Shown in pieces: positions 42,053-48,380 of a stretch of DNA of 48,380 bases. Origin of the DNA: Bacteroidales bacterium (lineage in GTDB: Bacteria; Bacteroidota; Bacteroidia; Bacteroidales; Muribaculaceae); contig JAAVFQ010000006.1 of the NCBI GenBank assembly GCA_014800685.1, positions 10,202 to 58,581 on the forward strand, written 5' to 3'. How positions within the stretch are numbered: position 1 is the stretch's first letter; every line of letters begins with the position of its first letter. Below the pieces are notes generated by a model, which worked only from the letters and a program-made list of their open reading frames with translations, had not been told where the DNA came from and ran no database searches. A program made the position numbers and the translations under genes.

Positions 42053-43149
42053 CGCGCCTGCTCCTCCCATTGTTTAAGGAATTTTCGGGCCACTATGCGC
42101 ACATCATTGTGGCGTTCTATTATTTCGCGACCCTCGCGGCTCATACGGCGGAGGGCATCGGCGTCGGAGAGTATATTGAAGAGATACTCCTCTAAGTTCT
42201 CCGTTAGCGGTGATACCTGAACCACAGGGCGCCTCTGCGGCTCATTAATCAAATCGTAATATTCCGGTTCGGCTCCGGAGACGGCTATCACGCCCATTGC
42301 CATCGCGTCAAGAGCGTTGGTAGCAGGAGAGTAGCTGAAGAGCTGGTCGAAAAGCACGTCGGCGTTCTCCATCTTTTTAAGATAGTCGGGATAAGAGAGT
42401 CCGGAGACTTTCTCTACATTAAAGAGTTCCGGATGTCCTTCTTGCAGAGTCTTTGCAGTTTCAAGCAGGATTGAGGTGCCCTTCTGCGTCTCCATCGCCG
42501 GTTTCATACCTACCATGAGGCTCAGCGGTTCCCGGAAATCACGTTCGCGGTAGGGATGTCGGGTAAGGTCGATAGGAATATTAGTAAACCGGCATCTCTC
42601 GCCAAGCACTTTCTCTCCGGCTATCATATACTCCGGAAGAACGGCCATTCCGCCGGCTATTATGGAATAAAGCAACTCATTGTAGCGCCTGACGTCGTCT
42701 CTGAGCCACCCCTGTTCTCTCTGGGGATAGGCTGTGGCAAACGGGGTGCGCTCGCGTCCTACCCGAAATTCTGAGAACCGGAAATCGCCGTCCACACATT
42801 CGTGCACATAGTAGTAATCATTGCCGCAGAGGGTGAGAAAAATACTGCCGTTGCGGCGGGCGAGCTCCCGGAGAAAATATGCCAGTTTCCCGGGCTTGAG
42901 ATTGAGGAAATGAGGATTTATCAGTTGGACCACATCATATCCGCGCAGTTCAGGCCACAAGCGCATGATGTCGGTCAGATATTTAATAGAGGCGAGACGC
43001 CCCTCTCCTCTGGAGAGAAGGACGTCTGTCTTAGTCTGCTGGTATTTGCCACCATCGGAGACTACTGTGACCTGATGTCCCAGCCTGCGTAATTCCGAGG
43101 CCAGACAGGCATGCAGATTTGAATAGTCCCCGATAAAAAGAATTTTCAT
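42049..43149 (-). CDS. GT4-like (GT-B) glycosyltransferase
   Basis: A 366-residue GT-B protein: LFIGDYSNLHACLASELRRL is the N-terminal nucleotide-binding opening, HPYRERDFREPLSLMVGMKP leads into the C-terminal domain, and DQLFSYSPATNALDAMAMGV resembles the C-terminal acceptor/donor region, though the usual E(x7)E motif is not clear. The ATG overlaps the stop of the surface-protein gene (TCA/CAT region 43147-43151), so translation is coupled. Two glycosyltransferases following two surface proteins suggests surface-glycan addition, but that is inference. Confidence 0.75.
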   Translation of the reverse strand: MKILFIGDYSNLHACLASELRRLGHQVTVVSDGGKYQQTKTDVLLSRGEGRLASIKYLTDIMRLWPELRGYDVVQLINPHFLNLKPGKLAYFLRELARRNGSIFLTLCGNDYYYVHECVDGDFRFSEFRVGRERTPFATAYPQREQGWLRDDVRRYNELLYSIIAGGMAVLPEYMIAGEKVLGERCRFTNIPIDLTRHPYRERDFREPLSLMVGMKPAMETQKGTSILLETAKTLQEGHPELFNVEKVSGLSYPDYLKKMENADVLFDQLFSYSPATNALDAMAMGVIAVSGAEPEYYDLINEPQRRPVVQVSPLTENLEEYLFNILSDADALRRMSREGREIIERHNDVRIVARKFLKQWEEQAR

Positions 43150-44324
43150 CAGCGAGTGATTTTCAGAGTTTTGCTGCCTCCGCGAAGGATGTAGATTCCT
43201 GAGGGGAGCGAGGTGATGTCAATGGAGTGCGTGCCCTCCGCCAGAGAGAATCTCATTGCTTCCCGGCCTGCGGCGGAGTATAGGTTAAACTCAACGGTCT
43301 CGGAGAGGCGAAGCGTCATAACTCCGCCGTGAGAAGTGAGCAGAGCCCAGTCGGCTATCTCTATCCGGGAGACACTGCCGGGAACGTCGGGATTTTCAGG
43401 CCATTCCGGTGAATACACCGCATCGGGATGAAGGTCTTCGCCGCCTGAAATCTCAGTGGATTCCTCGCCGAGAAGTCCCATTTGACGGCATTCAGCGGTG
43501 TAGATGCGGATAAAGTCGGCATGAGTGAGCACTACCGGCTTCCCCTCGTCATCCACAGCCCAGTCAAGGCTGAATCCTTTTTCATCAACATTGGGCTGAT
43601 TGTCGGCATATCCCCAGGGGAAGGGTGCTGATGAGAATACTCCGTCGGTTTCGGTGACATTATCGGGCAGAAGAGCGCCGCTGAATGAGAGCGTGTCATC
43701 ATCGAGCCATTCCGGCCAGTAGGATTGAGTGTGGAAGACGTTGCGCGCTATGTATCCTTCGGCCATTGCGGGGTCATTGGTGGAGAATCTGATGTAGTGA
43801 GCATCCGTAATGGTGGAATTATCGCCGTCAGGATTGGGAGTAGCGGAGGGATCGGGTCGGAAATAGCTGATGTTGAAGTCGTGCAGAGTCTTAGGATTGT
43901 TATATTCGCTTCCGGCGAGCTCATACCAGGGGTCGTCGGGGAGTCCGTTGCCGTTGACGTCCCGGCTGACGAGAACTATTCCAGGCTCGGCGGAAGCGGT
44001 TGTCTCATCCGTGACAAAAGAATTGCCGAAGATCCGGAAGTCATATTTGCCATGAGCGTTCACCACGGGATGGTCGAAGGCTACGGTGACATAACCGCCG
44101 TATGCGCCAAGAGATATCATCCCCGGCATACGCTCAAAGCAGATGGCCTCTTCCGCTTTTGAGATGATGTCTTCTTCTGTGTCGCCCTCCTCATATTCGG
44201 GAAGGAGGTTGACAAACTGGCCCGGAGCCGGACGATACTCCCACACCTTGTTGAGATAAGGGGAGACGGCAGAGGCCTGCATGGAGGCTGCTGATAAGAG
44301 CAGAAGTGGTAAAATTCTTTTCAT
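43149..44324 (-). CDS. Surface protein with T9SS-like sorting domain, corrinoid-operon partner
   Basis: A 391-residue exported protein: signal peptide (1-19), then a beta-rich domain containing GMISLGAYGGYVTVAFDH, FRIFGNSF and SRDVNGNGLPDDPWYELAG, a pattern seen in Bacteroidales cell-surface proteins often encoded beside DUF5074 beta-propeller proteins. The C-terminus (FNLYSAAGREAMRFSLAEG, DITSLPSGIYILRGGSKT, then LKITR) is a good type A T9SS sorting domain. It lies 184 nt after the BtuG-like gene with a hairpin between, and overlaps the GT4 start. Likely corrinoid binding or scaffolding; no direct evidence. Confidence 0.78.
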   Translation of the reverse strand: MKRILPLLLLSAASMQASAVSPYLNKVWEYRPAPGQFVNLLPEYEEGDTEEDIISKAEEAICFERMPGMISLGAYGGYVTVAFDHPVVNAHGKYDFRIFGNSFVTDETTASAEPGIVLVSRDVNGNGLPDDPWYELAGSEYNNPKTLHDFNISYFRPDPSATPNPDGDNSTITDAHYIRFSTNDPAMAEGYIARNVFHTQSYWPEWLDDDTLSFSGALLPDNVTETDGVFSSAPFPWGYADNQPNVDEKGFSLDWAVDDEGKPVVLTHADFIRIYTAECRQMGLLGEESTEISGGEDLHPDAVYSPEWPENPDVPGSVSRIEIADWALLTSHGGVMTLRLSETVEFNLYSAAGREAMRFSLAEGTHSIDITSLPSGIYILRGGSKTLKITR

Positions 44325-44329
44325 CGTTG

Positions 44330-44337
44330 CAAATTTA
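44330..44337 (-). promoter_or_regulatory. TAnnTTTG-like box just before the surface-protein start
   Basis: On the minus strand TAAATTTG followed by C lies only 5 nt before the ATG, too close for a normal leader, and no -33 element is seen. It may be coincidental. Confidence 0.3.
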
Positions 44338-44397
44338 ATAAAAAAGATTCATCCGCAGATAATTATAGGTGTGAAAACGTGCTGATTTAAATAGATG

Positions 44398-44427
44398 GGA
44401 TGGCCCACTCTCTCGAGCAGACCATCC
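44398..44427 (-). terminator. Hairpin after BtuG-like gene
   Basis: On the minus strand GGATGGTCTGCTC pairs with GAGTGGGCCATCC (several G-T pairs) around a GAGA loop, 82 nt past the stop. The following sequence is only modestly T-rich on the minus strand, so it may be a partial terminator or a processing stem that lowers downstream expression. Confidence 0.55.
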
Positions 44428-44508
44428 GTATTTTCATCCTATTTTTACCTGTTGCAGATATTTAATTATGGTTATGATAGAGAGGAGAGAGGTGAGGGGA
44501 GTGAGGGA

Positions 44509-47502
44509 TTATTTCACCATAACCTTTCTGCCGCCGAAGATGTAGAGACCGGCGGGGAGGTTCTTCAGGTCTTCGGCAGTAGCATTACGCTTGATGAGGA
44601 GACCGGTTGCGGTGAAGATGTCGGAAGATGCCTGCATGCTGACGTCGGCTACGCCCAATTCGCGCTCCACTTTGACGGGCACTTCGAGAGTCGTGGTTTT
44701 GCCCTGATATTCTGCAGTGAGCGTCAGTGTGCTCTCTCCGATAGTCTCGGCTTTGAGGGTGTAGACACCATAGTCTGACTCCTCAAGAGTGAAGGGACTT
44801 CCGGCGGAGAGGGTGGCGGCCAGATACATAAGGTGAGGATTGCCCACGGGGAGAGTGGTGATTTCCGCGAGATTGAATTCCTTCTCAAATGAGATGTTCT
44901 GCTCGTCGGCGGCAGCCACAAACTCTATCGGCTCCATGCTGATTTCGGGAGCGAGGAAGTTCGGATAAATCATCATGGCCGGGAACCAGTAGTAGGGGTC
45001 GAGCTTGACGGTCTTGTCAGCCACAACCTGTCCGGTTGTCGTGTCGTAGAAATATATCCAGTTCTGCTCGTAATGTGTGCCATAGCCGGCTTCGGTGGCG
45101 TTGACCACCAGGTATCCGGTAGTGGGATCTACGCTTATGCCCTGGCCGTAGAAAATCTGATCGGCTTCCAGACCATCCTCCTTGCCGGGCAGAACGATGA
45201 AGTCAGACGTGTACTGCTTGGTGCTGAAGTCATAGCGCGATACGGTGTTGGCATTGTTGCCGGCCTTGACGAAATAGACGATATCGCGATCGCGGTCTGC
45301 AGCTACGGAAGGCATGCGCCAGGTGCCCCAGGGGGATTGAATCTTGCTCTTGTCTTCCTCGATGTCGAAAGCCACGTTCTCTTCATGATTCTCAGTATCG
45401 ATTCTGACAAATTCTCCACCTTCATCAAGAGTGGCGGTGTAGAGGTCGCCGGTGCCGGTGACGAAAAGAGCGGCGGCTGTGGAGATGTCTACATGGTCGG
45501 GGAGGTCTGTGTGGACATTAATGGCGACGATACCCTCCATCTGGCTTGTGATATAGACATAGTCGCCATAGCGCTGCATATCGCCGAATGCGTAGCCGTC
45601 AATTATCCAGTCGGCCGTTATCTGTTTGGTGATTTTCCACTCCTTGAGGTCGACGATGAAGATGCCGACGTTGGTGGAGAGGTATCCCTTATCCTCTGAA
45701 ACGGCCTGGAAAGCGTAGGCCTGAGGCTTTTTCTTACCCTCGTAGGGGATTTCGTCAATAGCGCCTATCTGCTTGAGAGTAGAGGCTTCCATTCCTACGA
45801 GGAAGGGGCCACCGGTGGCCTGTTTGCTGACGGCATAGACGCGGTCGCCATATACGGAGCCTGATTCGGTGGTAGTGCCGAGTTCAAGGCCGGGATTCTG
45901 GAGCTTGAAGGCGTTGTAGGTAGTTTTGCCGTCTGCTCCGATGAAGTTGATAGAGCCGTTGTCATGTCCGAACCATCCTTCATTTATCATCAGCATTCCG
46001 GTGCTGAAGTCGGGCACTTCGGGTTTCTTGACGGTATATGTCAGTGAGAAGCCTTTGACGTCAGAGGTGAGCTTGTTGGTGTCGGTGGTGTATATGTAGC
46101 CGTCAGGGACGGTGATGGTATAGGTTCCGTCGCCGATGGCATCGGTGACAACGAGCTCCACGCTATTGCCTGACACACGGCCGGTGAGAGCGGCAGGAGA
46201 CTCAAGGGTGCCTCCGGAGATGGTAGCCGGGCCCGCCTCGGCGTTTACAGAGGCTTTTGAGAGACCGTCTCCGCTGAAGGCTACAGTGACTTTCTTGAGC
46301 AGCTCCAGTTCGCTTCCGGAGGTCGGCGTTATGCTGTATTCGAATGAGAGAGGAGTGCGCACTTTATATACCTGTGTGATGGCCTCCGTGTTGCTGACTA
46401 TAATATTCTCCTCCGTAAGGGTGCCCTGAAGCATTCCTGACGGGATGGTGAGAGTCCAGTCGCCCTCGCCGATGGCCGCCTCTGCAGGCACCGAGAGGAT
46501 GAGGGTCTTTTCATCCTTAGCGGCAATGGAGAGGTCTATGCTCTTCTCATCAAGCGAAAGAGTGGCTTTTAGTGAGCTGTCGGCCACTTTGATGTCAGAC
46601 ATATTGCTGCCGGCGGTGATGGTAAATTCGCTGAGCGTTTCATAGATAGTCTTGGTGTCGGGAGCCACAGTGCAAGAGAAATTCAGCGTCGGGTCAACGA
46701 TGAATGTCCATTCAAGAGCCCCGTTGACGTTCTCCGTGTTCTGATATTCTGAGAAAATGCCCTCAGGGACGGTAAGGGTATAAGTGCCCGCTTCTGTAAA
46801 TGTAAGGCGCTGCGAATCTGAAGCGTCTGGCTTGTCGAAGCCGAAGGTTACGGTTTTGTAGTCAGGGCCTTTCACCTCAATAGCGTCCCACTCGTAGGTC
46901 AGAGTGTCGCCCTCGCGCACGAGAGTGATTTTCTTATCGGTAGTAAAGGGATAGGTCAGGCCGTTAGTGAGTTCGGGGAAAGTGATGCTGAAGGTGTTAA
47001 GGGTGCCATTTTTAGATCCGGAAGCGGGAGTGATCTCCGCCCCCTCAAAGGGATTCTTCACCACAGGAGGCACGGAGGGGCCGGACCCTACTGTCACGAT
47101 ATATGTGGCCGTAATTTCGTTATTGAATTTTGAGGCGTCACGGAATTTGGAGAAAGCCCCCTCGGGCACGAAGAGATTATACGTGCCGGGAGCTTGCACA
47201 CCCTCTTCTTCTGCCCCTGCCAGGGAGAAATGGAGCGTGGCATAGTCCTCCATGTCGTAATCGCACTTGCTGACGGTATAGACCACGGAAGAGTCACCCT
47301 CTTTTGTGAGAGTAATGCCCTCAGTCTTAGGGTCGTCGATACCCATGAAGCCGGTGTCCGGGAAAGTGAACCGCAGAGTGGTAAGAGTCTCGACGGAGCC
47401 CGGAGCGGGATTGATAGAGTAGGTGCCTATGGTGCCGCTGGTGTCGGCTAAGGCCGACAGTGATGTGGCAAGTAGGCTCAGACAGATAAATGTCTTTTTC
47501 AT
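44509..47502 (-). CDS. BtuG-like (DUF5074) beta-propeller surface protein with Ig-like repeats and T9SS-like tail
   Basis: A 997-residue protein. Signal peptide (1-19, ending SALA) has no lipobox. Residues about 22-495 hold four beta-sandwich repeats, each with a GTYTLTVPEGIF-like strand (GTYNLFVPEGAF, GTYTLTVPEGIF, GDWTLTIPSGML, GTYTITVPDGYI). Residues about 510-860 form a DUF5074/YncE-like propeller (LMINEGWFGHDNGSINFIGA, YAFGDMQRYGDYVYITSQ, YFYDTTTGQVV). An Ig-like piece (about 865-960) and a short T9SS-like end (AGLYIFGGRKVMVK) follow. The propeller resembles BtuG, the surface corrinoid-binding protein of Bacteroides, and the cobalamin riboswitch upstream strongly supports a corrinoid role. 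Lipoprotein anchoring, usual for BtuG, is absent. Confidence 0.75.
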   Translation of the reverse strand: MKKTFICLSLLATSLSALADTSGTIGTYSINPAPGSVETLTTLRFTFPDTGFMGIDDPKTEGITLTKEGDSSVVYTVSKCDYDMEDYATLHFSLAGAEEEGVQAPGTYNLFVPEGAFSKFRDASKFNNEITATYIVTVGSGPSVPPVVKNPFEGAEITPASGSKNGTLNTFSITFPELTNGLTYPFTTDKKITLVREGDTLTYEWDAIEVKGPDYKTVTFGFDKPDASDSQRLTFTEAGTYTLTVPEGIFSEYQNTENVNGALEWTFIVDPTLNFSCTVAPDTKTIYETLSEFTITAGSNMSDIKVADSSLKATLSLDEKSIDLSIAAKDEKTLILSVPAEAAIGEGDWTLTIPSGMLQGTLTEENIIVSNTEAITQVYKVRTPLSFEYSITPTSGSELELLKKVTVAFSGDGLSKASVNAEAGPATISGGTLESPAALTGRVSGNSVELVVTDAIGDGTYTITVPDGYIYTTDTNKLTSDVKGFSLTYTVKKPEVPDFSTGMLMINEGWFGHDNGSINFIGADGKTTYNAFKLQNPGLELGTTTESGSVYGDRVYAVSKQATGGPFLVGMEASTLKQIGAIDEIPYEGKKKPQAYAFQAVSEDKGYLSTNVGIFIVDLKEWKITKQITADWIIDGYAFGDMQRYGDYVYITSQMEGIVAINVHTDLPDHVDISTAAALFVTGTGDLYTATLDEGGEFVRIDTENHEENVAFDIEEDKSKIQSPWGTWRMPSVAADRDRDIVYFVKAGNNANTVSRYDFSTKQYTSDFIVLPGKEDGLEADQIFYGQGISVDPTTGYLVVNATEAGYGTHYEQNWIYFYDTTTGQVVADKTVKLDPYYWFPAMMIYPNFLAPEISMEPIEFVAAADEQNISFEKEFNLAEITTLPVGNPHLMYLAATLSAGSPFTLEESDYGVYTLKAETIGESTLTLTAEYQGKTTTLEVPVKVERELGVADVSMQASSDIFTATGLLIKRNATAEDLKNLPAGLYIFGGRKVMVK

Positions 47503-47540
47503 TGTCGTATGTTTATTTTAATGTTAAATCACGCAACAAT

Positions 47541-47581
47541 AAAAAGCCCCGTCCATTTGAGCCATCGACTCAAAGACGAGG
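47541..47581 (-). terminator. Intrinsic terminator between riboswitch and BtuG-like gene
   Basis: On the minus strand CCTCGTCTTTGAG (47581-47569) pairs with CTCAAATGGACGGGG (47561-47547) with a small bulge, followed by CTTTTTATT. It lies in the leader before the coding start at 47502, so it is a candidate attenuator controlled by the riboswitch. A smaller CATCGGC/GCCGATG hairpin sits at 47658-47679. Nothing else was recognised in the leader. Confidence 0.7.
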
Positions 47582-47744
47582 TAGACAATTATTTGTCGGA
47601 ACGAATGAGAAATAGTCATCGTCCGAAGACCGGAATCTGCAAAAGCCGTCAGGTCATCATCGGCGATGCATAGCCGATGAAAGCCGTCGCGCGGCGCGGA
47701 TTTGTCTCAGTTGTCTTCCTCGTAAACTGACAGGACAAACGATT

Positions 47745-47968
47745 GCAGGCAGGTCTTCTGACTTATCCCTCGAAGCAGGATGCCTTCCCATGAGAGTGAA
47801 TCTGCTCACAGTGGCAGACGGCTTTTCTTCCGTCGGAGCGCAGGGTGCGCTCCTCTCGCATCGATTATTAGTGGGAAACACAGCAGCGGGTCTGTTCGGG
47901 AGTCTCACCCGATTCCCTAACCGTCTGATGCCCTTTGGCTTAGACGGTCGGCTCTGATGAGCCTCACA
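47745..47968 (-). ncRNA. Cobalamin riboswitch
   Basis: On the minus strand the conserved core runs GGGAATCGGGTGAGACTCCC, AACAGACCCGCTGCTGTG, then GGGAAGGCATCCTGCTTCGA, with the B12-box-type loop GCCACTG (47815-47809) and the closing AGTCAGAAGACCTGCC. A strong hairpin (ACCGTCT/AGACGGT) precedes the core. The RNA binds adenosyl- or methylcobalamin and lowers expression of the downstream corrinoid-uptake genes. 5' limit is approximate. Confidence 0.95.
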
Positions 47969-48001
47969 TGAATCGTACTGATGATTTTTCCATTAGCGGT
48001 G

Positions 48002-48033
48002 CAAAGTTAGATATAATAATCTTAATGTGCAAA
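48002..48033 (-). promoter_or_regulatory. Promoter of the riboswitch operon
   Basis: On the minus strand TTTG (48033-48030), 20-nt spacer, TAACTTTG (48009-48002), about 35-40 nt upstream of the riboswitch. Confidence 0.8.
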
Positions 48034-48093
48034 TTTCTCAGATTTTTTCTTACTTTATTGGCTGCAATTTTACCAAAATCTGGTAGTTGAAAA

Positions 48094-48125
48094 TTTGCTT
48101 GTTACAATTAAATTACCTAATTTTG
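48094..48125 (+). promoter_or_regulatory. Promoter for CorA-family gene
   Basis: TTTG (48094-48097), 20-nt spacer, TAATTTTG (48118-48125), 32 nt before the ATG at 48158. It is divergent from the riboswitch promoter. Confidence 0.75.
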
Positions 48126-48157
48126 AAATCTTATTGTCCCGTATATAGACAACGTGT

Positions 48158-48380
48158 ATGACAACATTCCTGAAGTATTCCGAAGATTTTTTAATAACAA
48201 AAGAATGGACTCCGGGGTGTTGGGTCAATATTGAGACTCCGACGCCGGATGAATTGACGAATTTGAAAGCCAAATTCGGACTACCCGAGGATTTTTTGAA
48301 CGATTTATCTGATATTGACGAACGTCCGCGTGTGGAGCACAACGACGGTTGGGATTGCATCGTTTTGCGTATTCCCGTCA
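48158..48380 (+). CDS. corA: CorA-family divalent metal transporter, N-terminal part
   Basis: The first 74 residues of a gene cut by the window end. They match the start of the CorA cytoplasmic domain: a short strand-helix opening (WTPGCWVNIETPTPDELTNL), then the LPEDFLNDLSDIDERPRVEH segment and IVLRIPV strand, the DxLDxxERPR pattern being the family's best N-terminal marker. CorA proteins move Mg2+, and some members Co2+ or Ni2+, through pentameric channels whose GMN loop lies near the C-terminus, not seen here. A divalent-metal transporter next to a corrinoid operon could be linked through cobalt, but this is only suggested by position. Confidence 0.8.
   Translation, partial: MTTFLKYSEDFLITKEWTPGCWVNIETPTPDELTNLKAKFGLPEDFLNDLSDIDERPRVEHNDGWDCIVLRIPV

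Noticed and set aside
1..48380. Prophage, insertion sequence, integrase attachment site or CRISPR array
   Set aside because: No transposase, integrase, phage structural gene or regularly spaced repeat was seen; tRNA-Leu is followed directly by its terminator without a repeated 3' end.

Overview
The window is a contiguous piece of a Bacteroidota chromosome, most likely order Bacteroidales. Four signs point there: type IX secretion genes (gldL-gldM-gldN), a complete Porphyromonas/Bacteroides-type hmuYRSTUV haem locus, BspA-like and T9SS-sorted surface proteins, and repeated upstream TAnnTTTG boxes, several with a TTG/TTTG element 19-21 nt upstream (the Bacteroidetes promoter). A gut Muribaculaceae-like organism fits the mixed style, but that is inference. 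No plasmid, phage, IS or CRISPR signature was seen.

Layout. 1-3553: 5'-truncated gldL, gldM, gldN and a strong terminator. 3634-5076: MFS transporter. 5137-12326: dut, TPR protein, DUF4292 protein, EnvC-like protein, FemAB/GNAT-like protein and a flippase, mostly overlapping or tightly spaced. 12486: tiny 2[4Fe-4S] ferredoxin. 12764-14788 (-): type I pullulanase. 15029-16819: secreted protein with a T9SS-like C-terminus. 16857-26366: haem locus, with a calycin-like lipoprotein fused translationally (ATGA) to hmuY, a terminator, then hmuR-hmuS-hmuT-hmuU-hmuV. 26336-33046 (-): envelope glycan/lipid cluster (GYF-domain membrane proteins, ArnT-like GT39, DPM1/ArnC-like GT2, double LAB_N protein, radical SAM/SPASM protein, GT4). 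33357-34424 (-): BspA-like LRR protein with a long AT-rich leader. 35177-39942 (+): GYF/TM2 protein, GlsB-like N-acyltransferase, Wzi-like capsule assembly protein, lipocalin-like lipoprotein, ATP-grasp enzyme. 39955-40962 (-): lipoprotein phosphoesterase, divergent from tRNA-Leu(UAG). 41210-47502 (-): operon behind a cobalamin riboswitch (47745-47968): a BtuG-like beta-propeller surface protein, a second surface protein and two glycosyltransferases. 48158-end: start of a CorA-type transporter.

How it fits together. The T9SS core genes at the left end can export the proteins carrying T9SS-like C-terminal domains elsewhere in the window (15029, 34424, 44324 and 47502 starts). Two metal-tetrapyrrole scavenging systems are present: haem (hmu) and corrinoid (riboswitch operon). 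Much of the rest builds the cell surface: lipid A/polysaccharide glycosyltransferases, flippase, capsule assembly and aminolipid synthesis.

The most unusual signals are a family of about 60-bp AT-rich palindromic elements or half-elements upstream of five genes or operons, a methionine/lysine/histidine-rich insert in HmuS, a riboswitch-controlled BtuG-like protein built for T9SS rather than lipoprotein anchoring, and a neighbourhood of GYF-domain proteins with different membrane modules. All calls come from reading the sequence; no database search was run.
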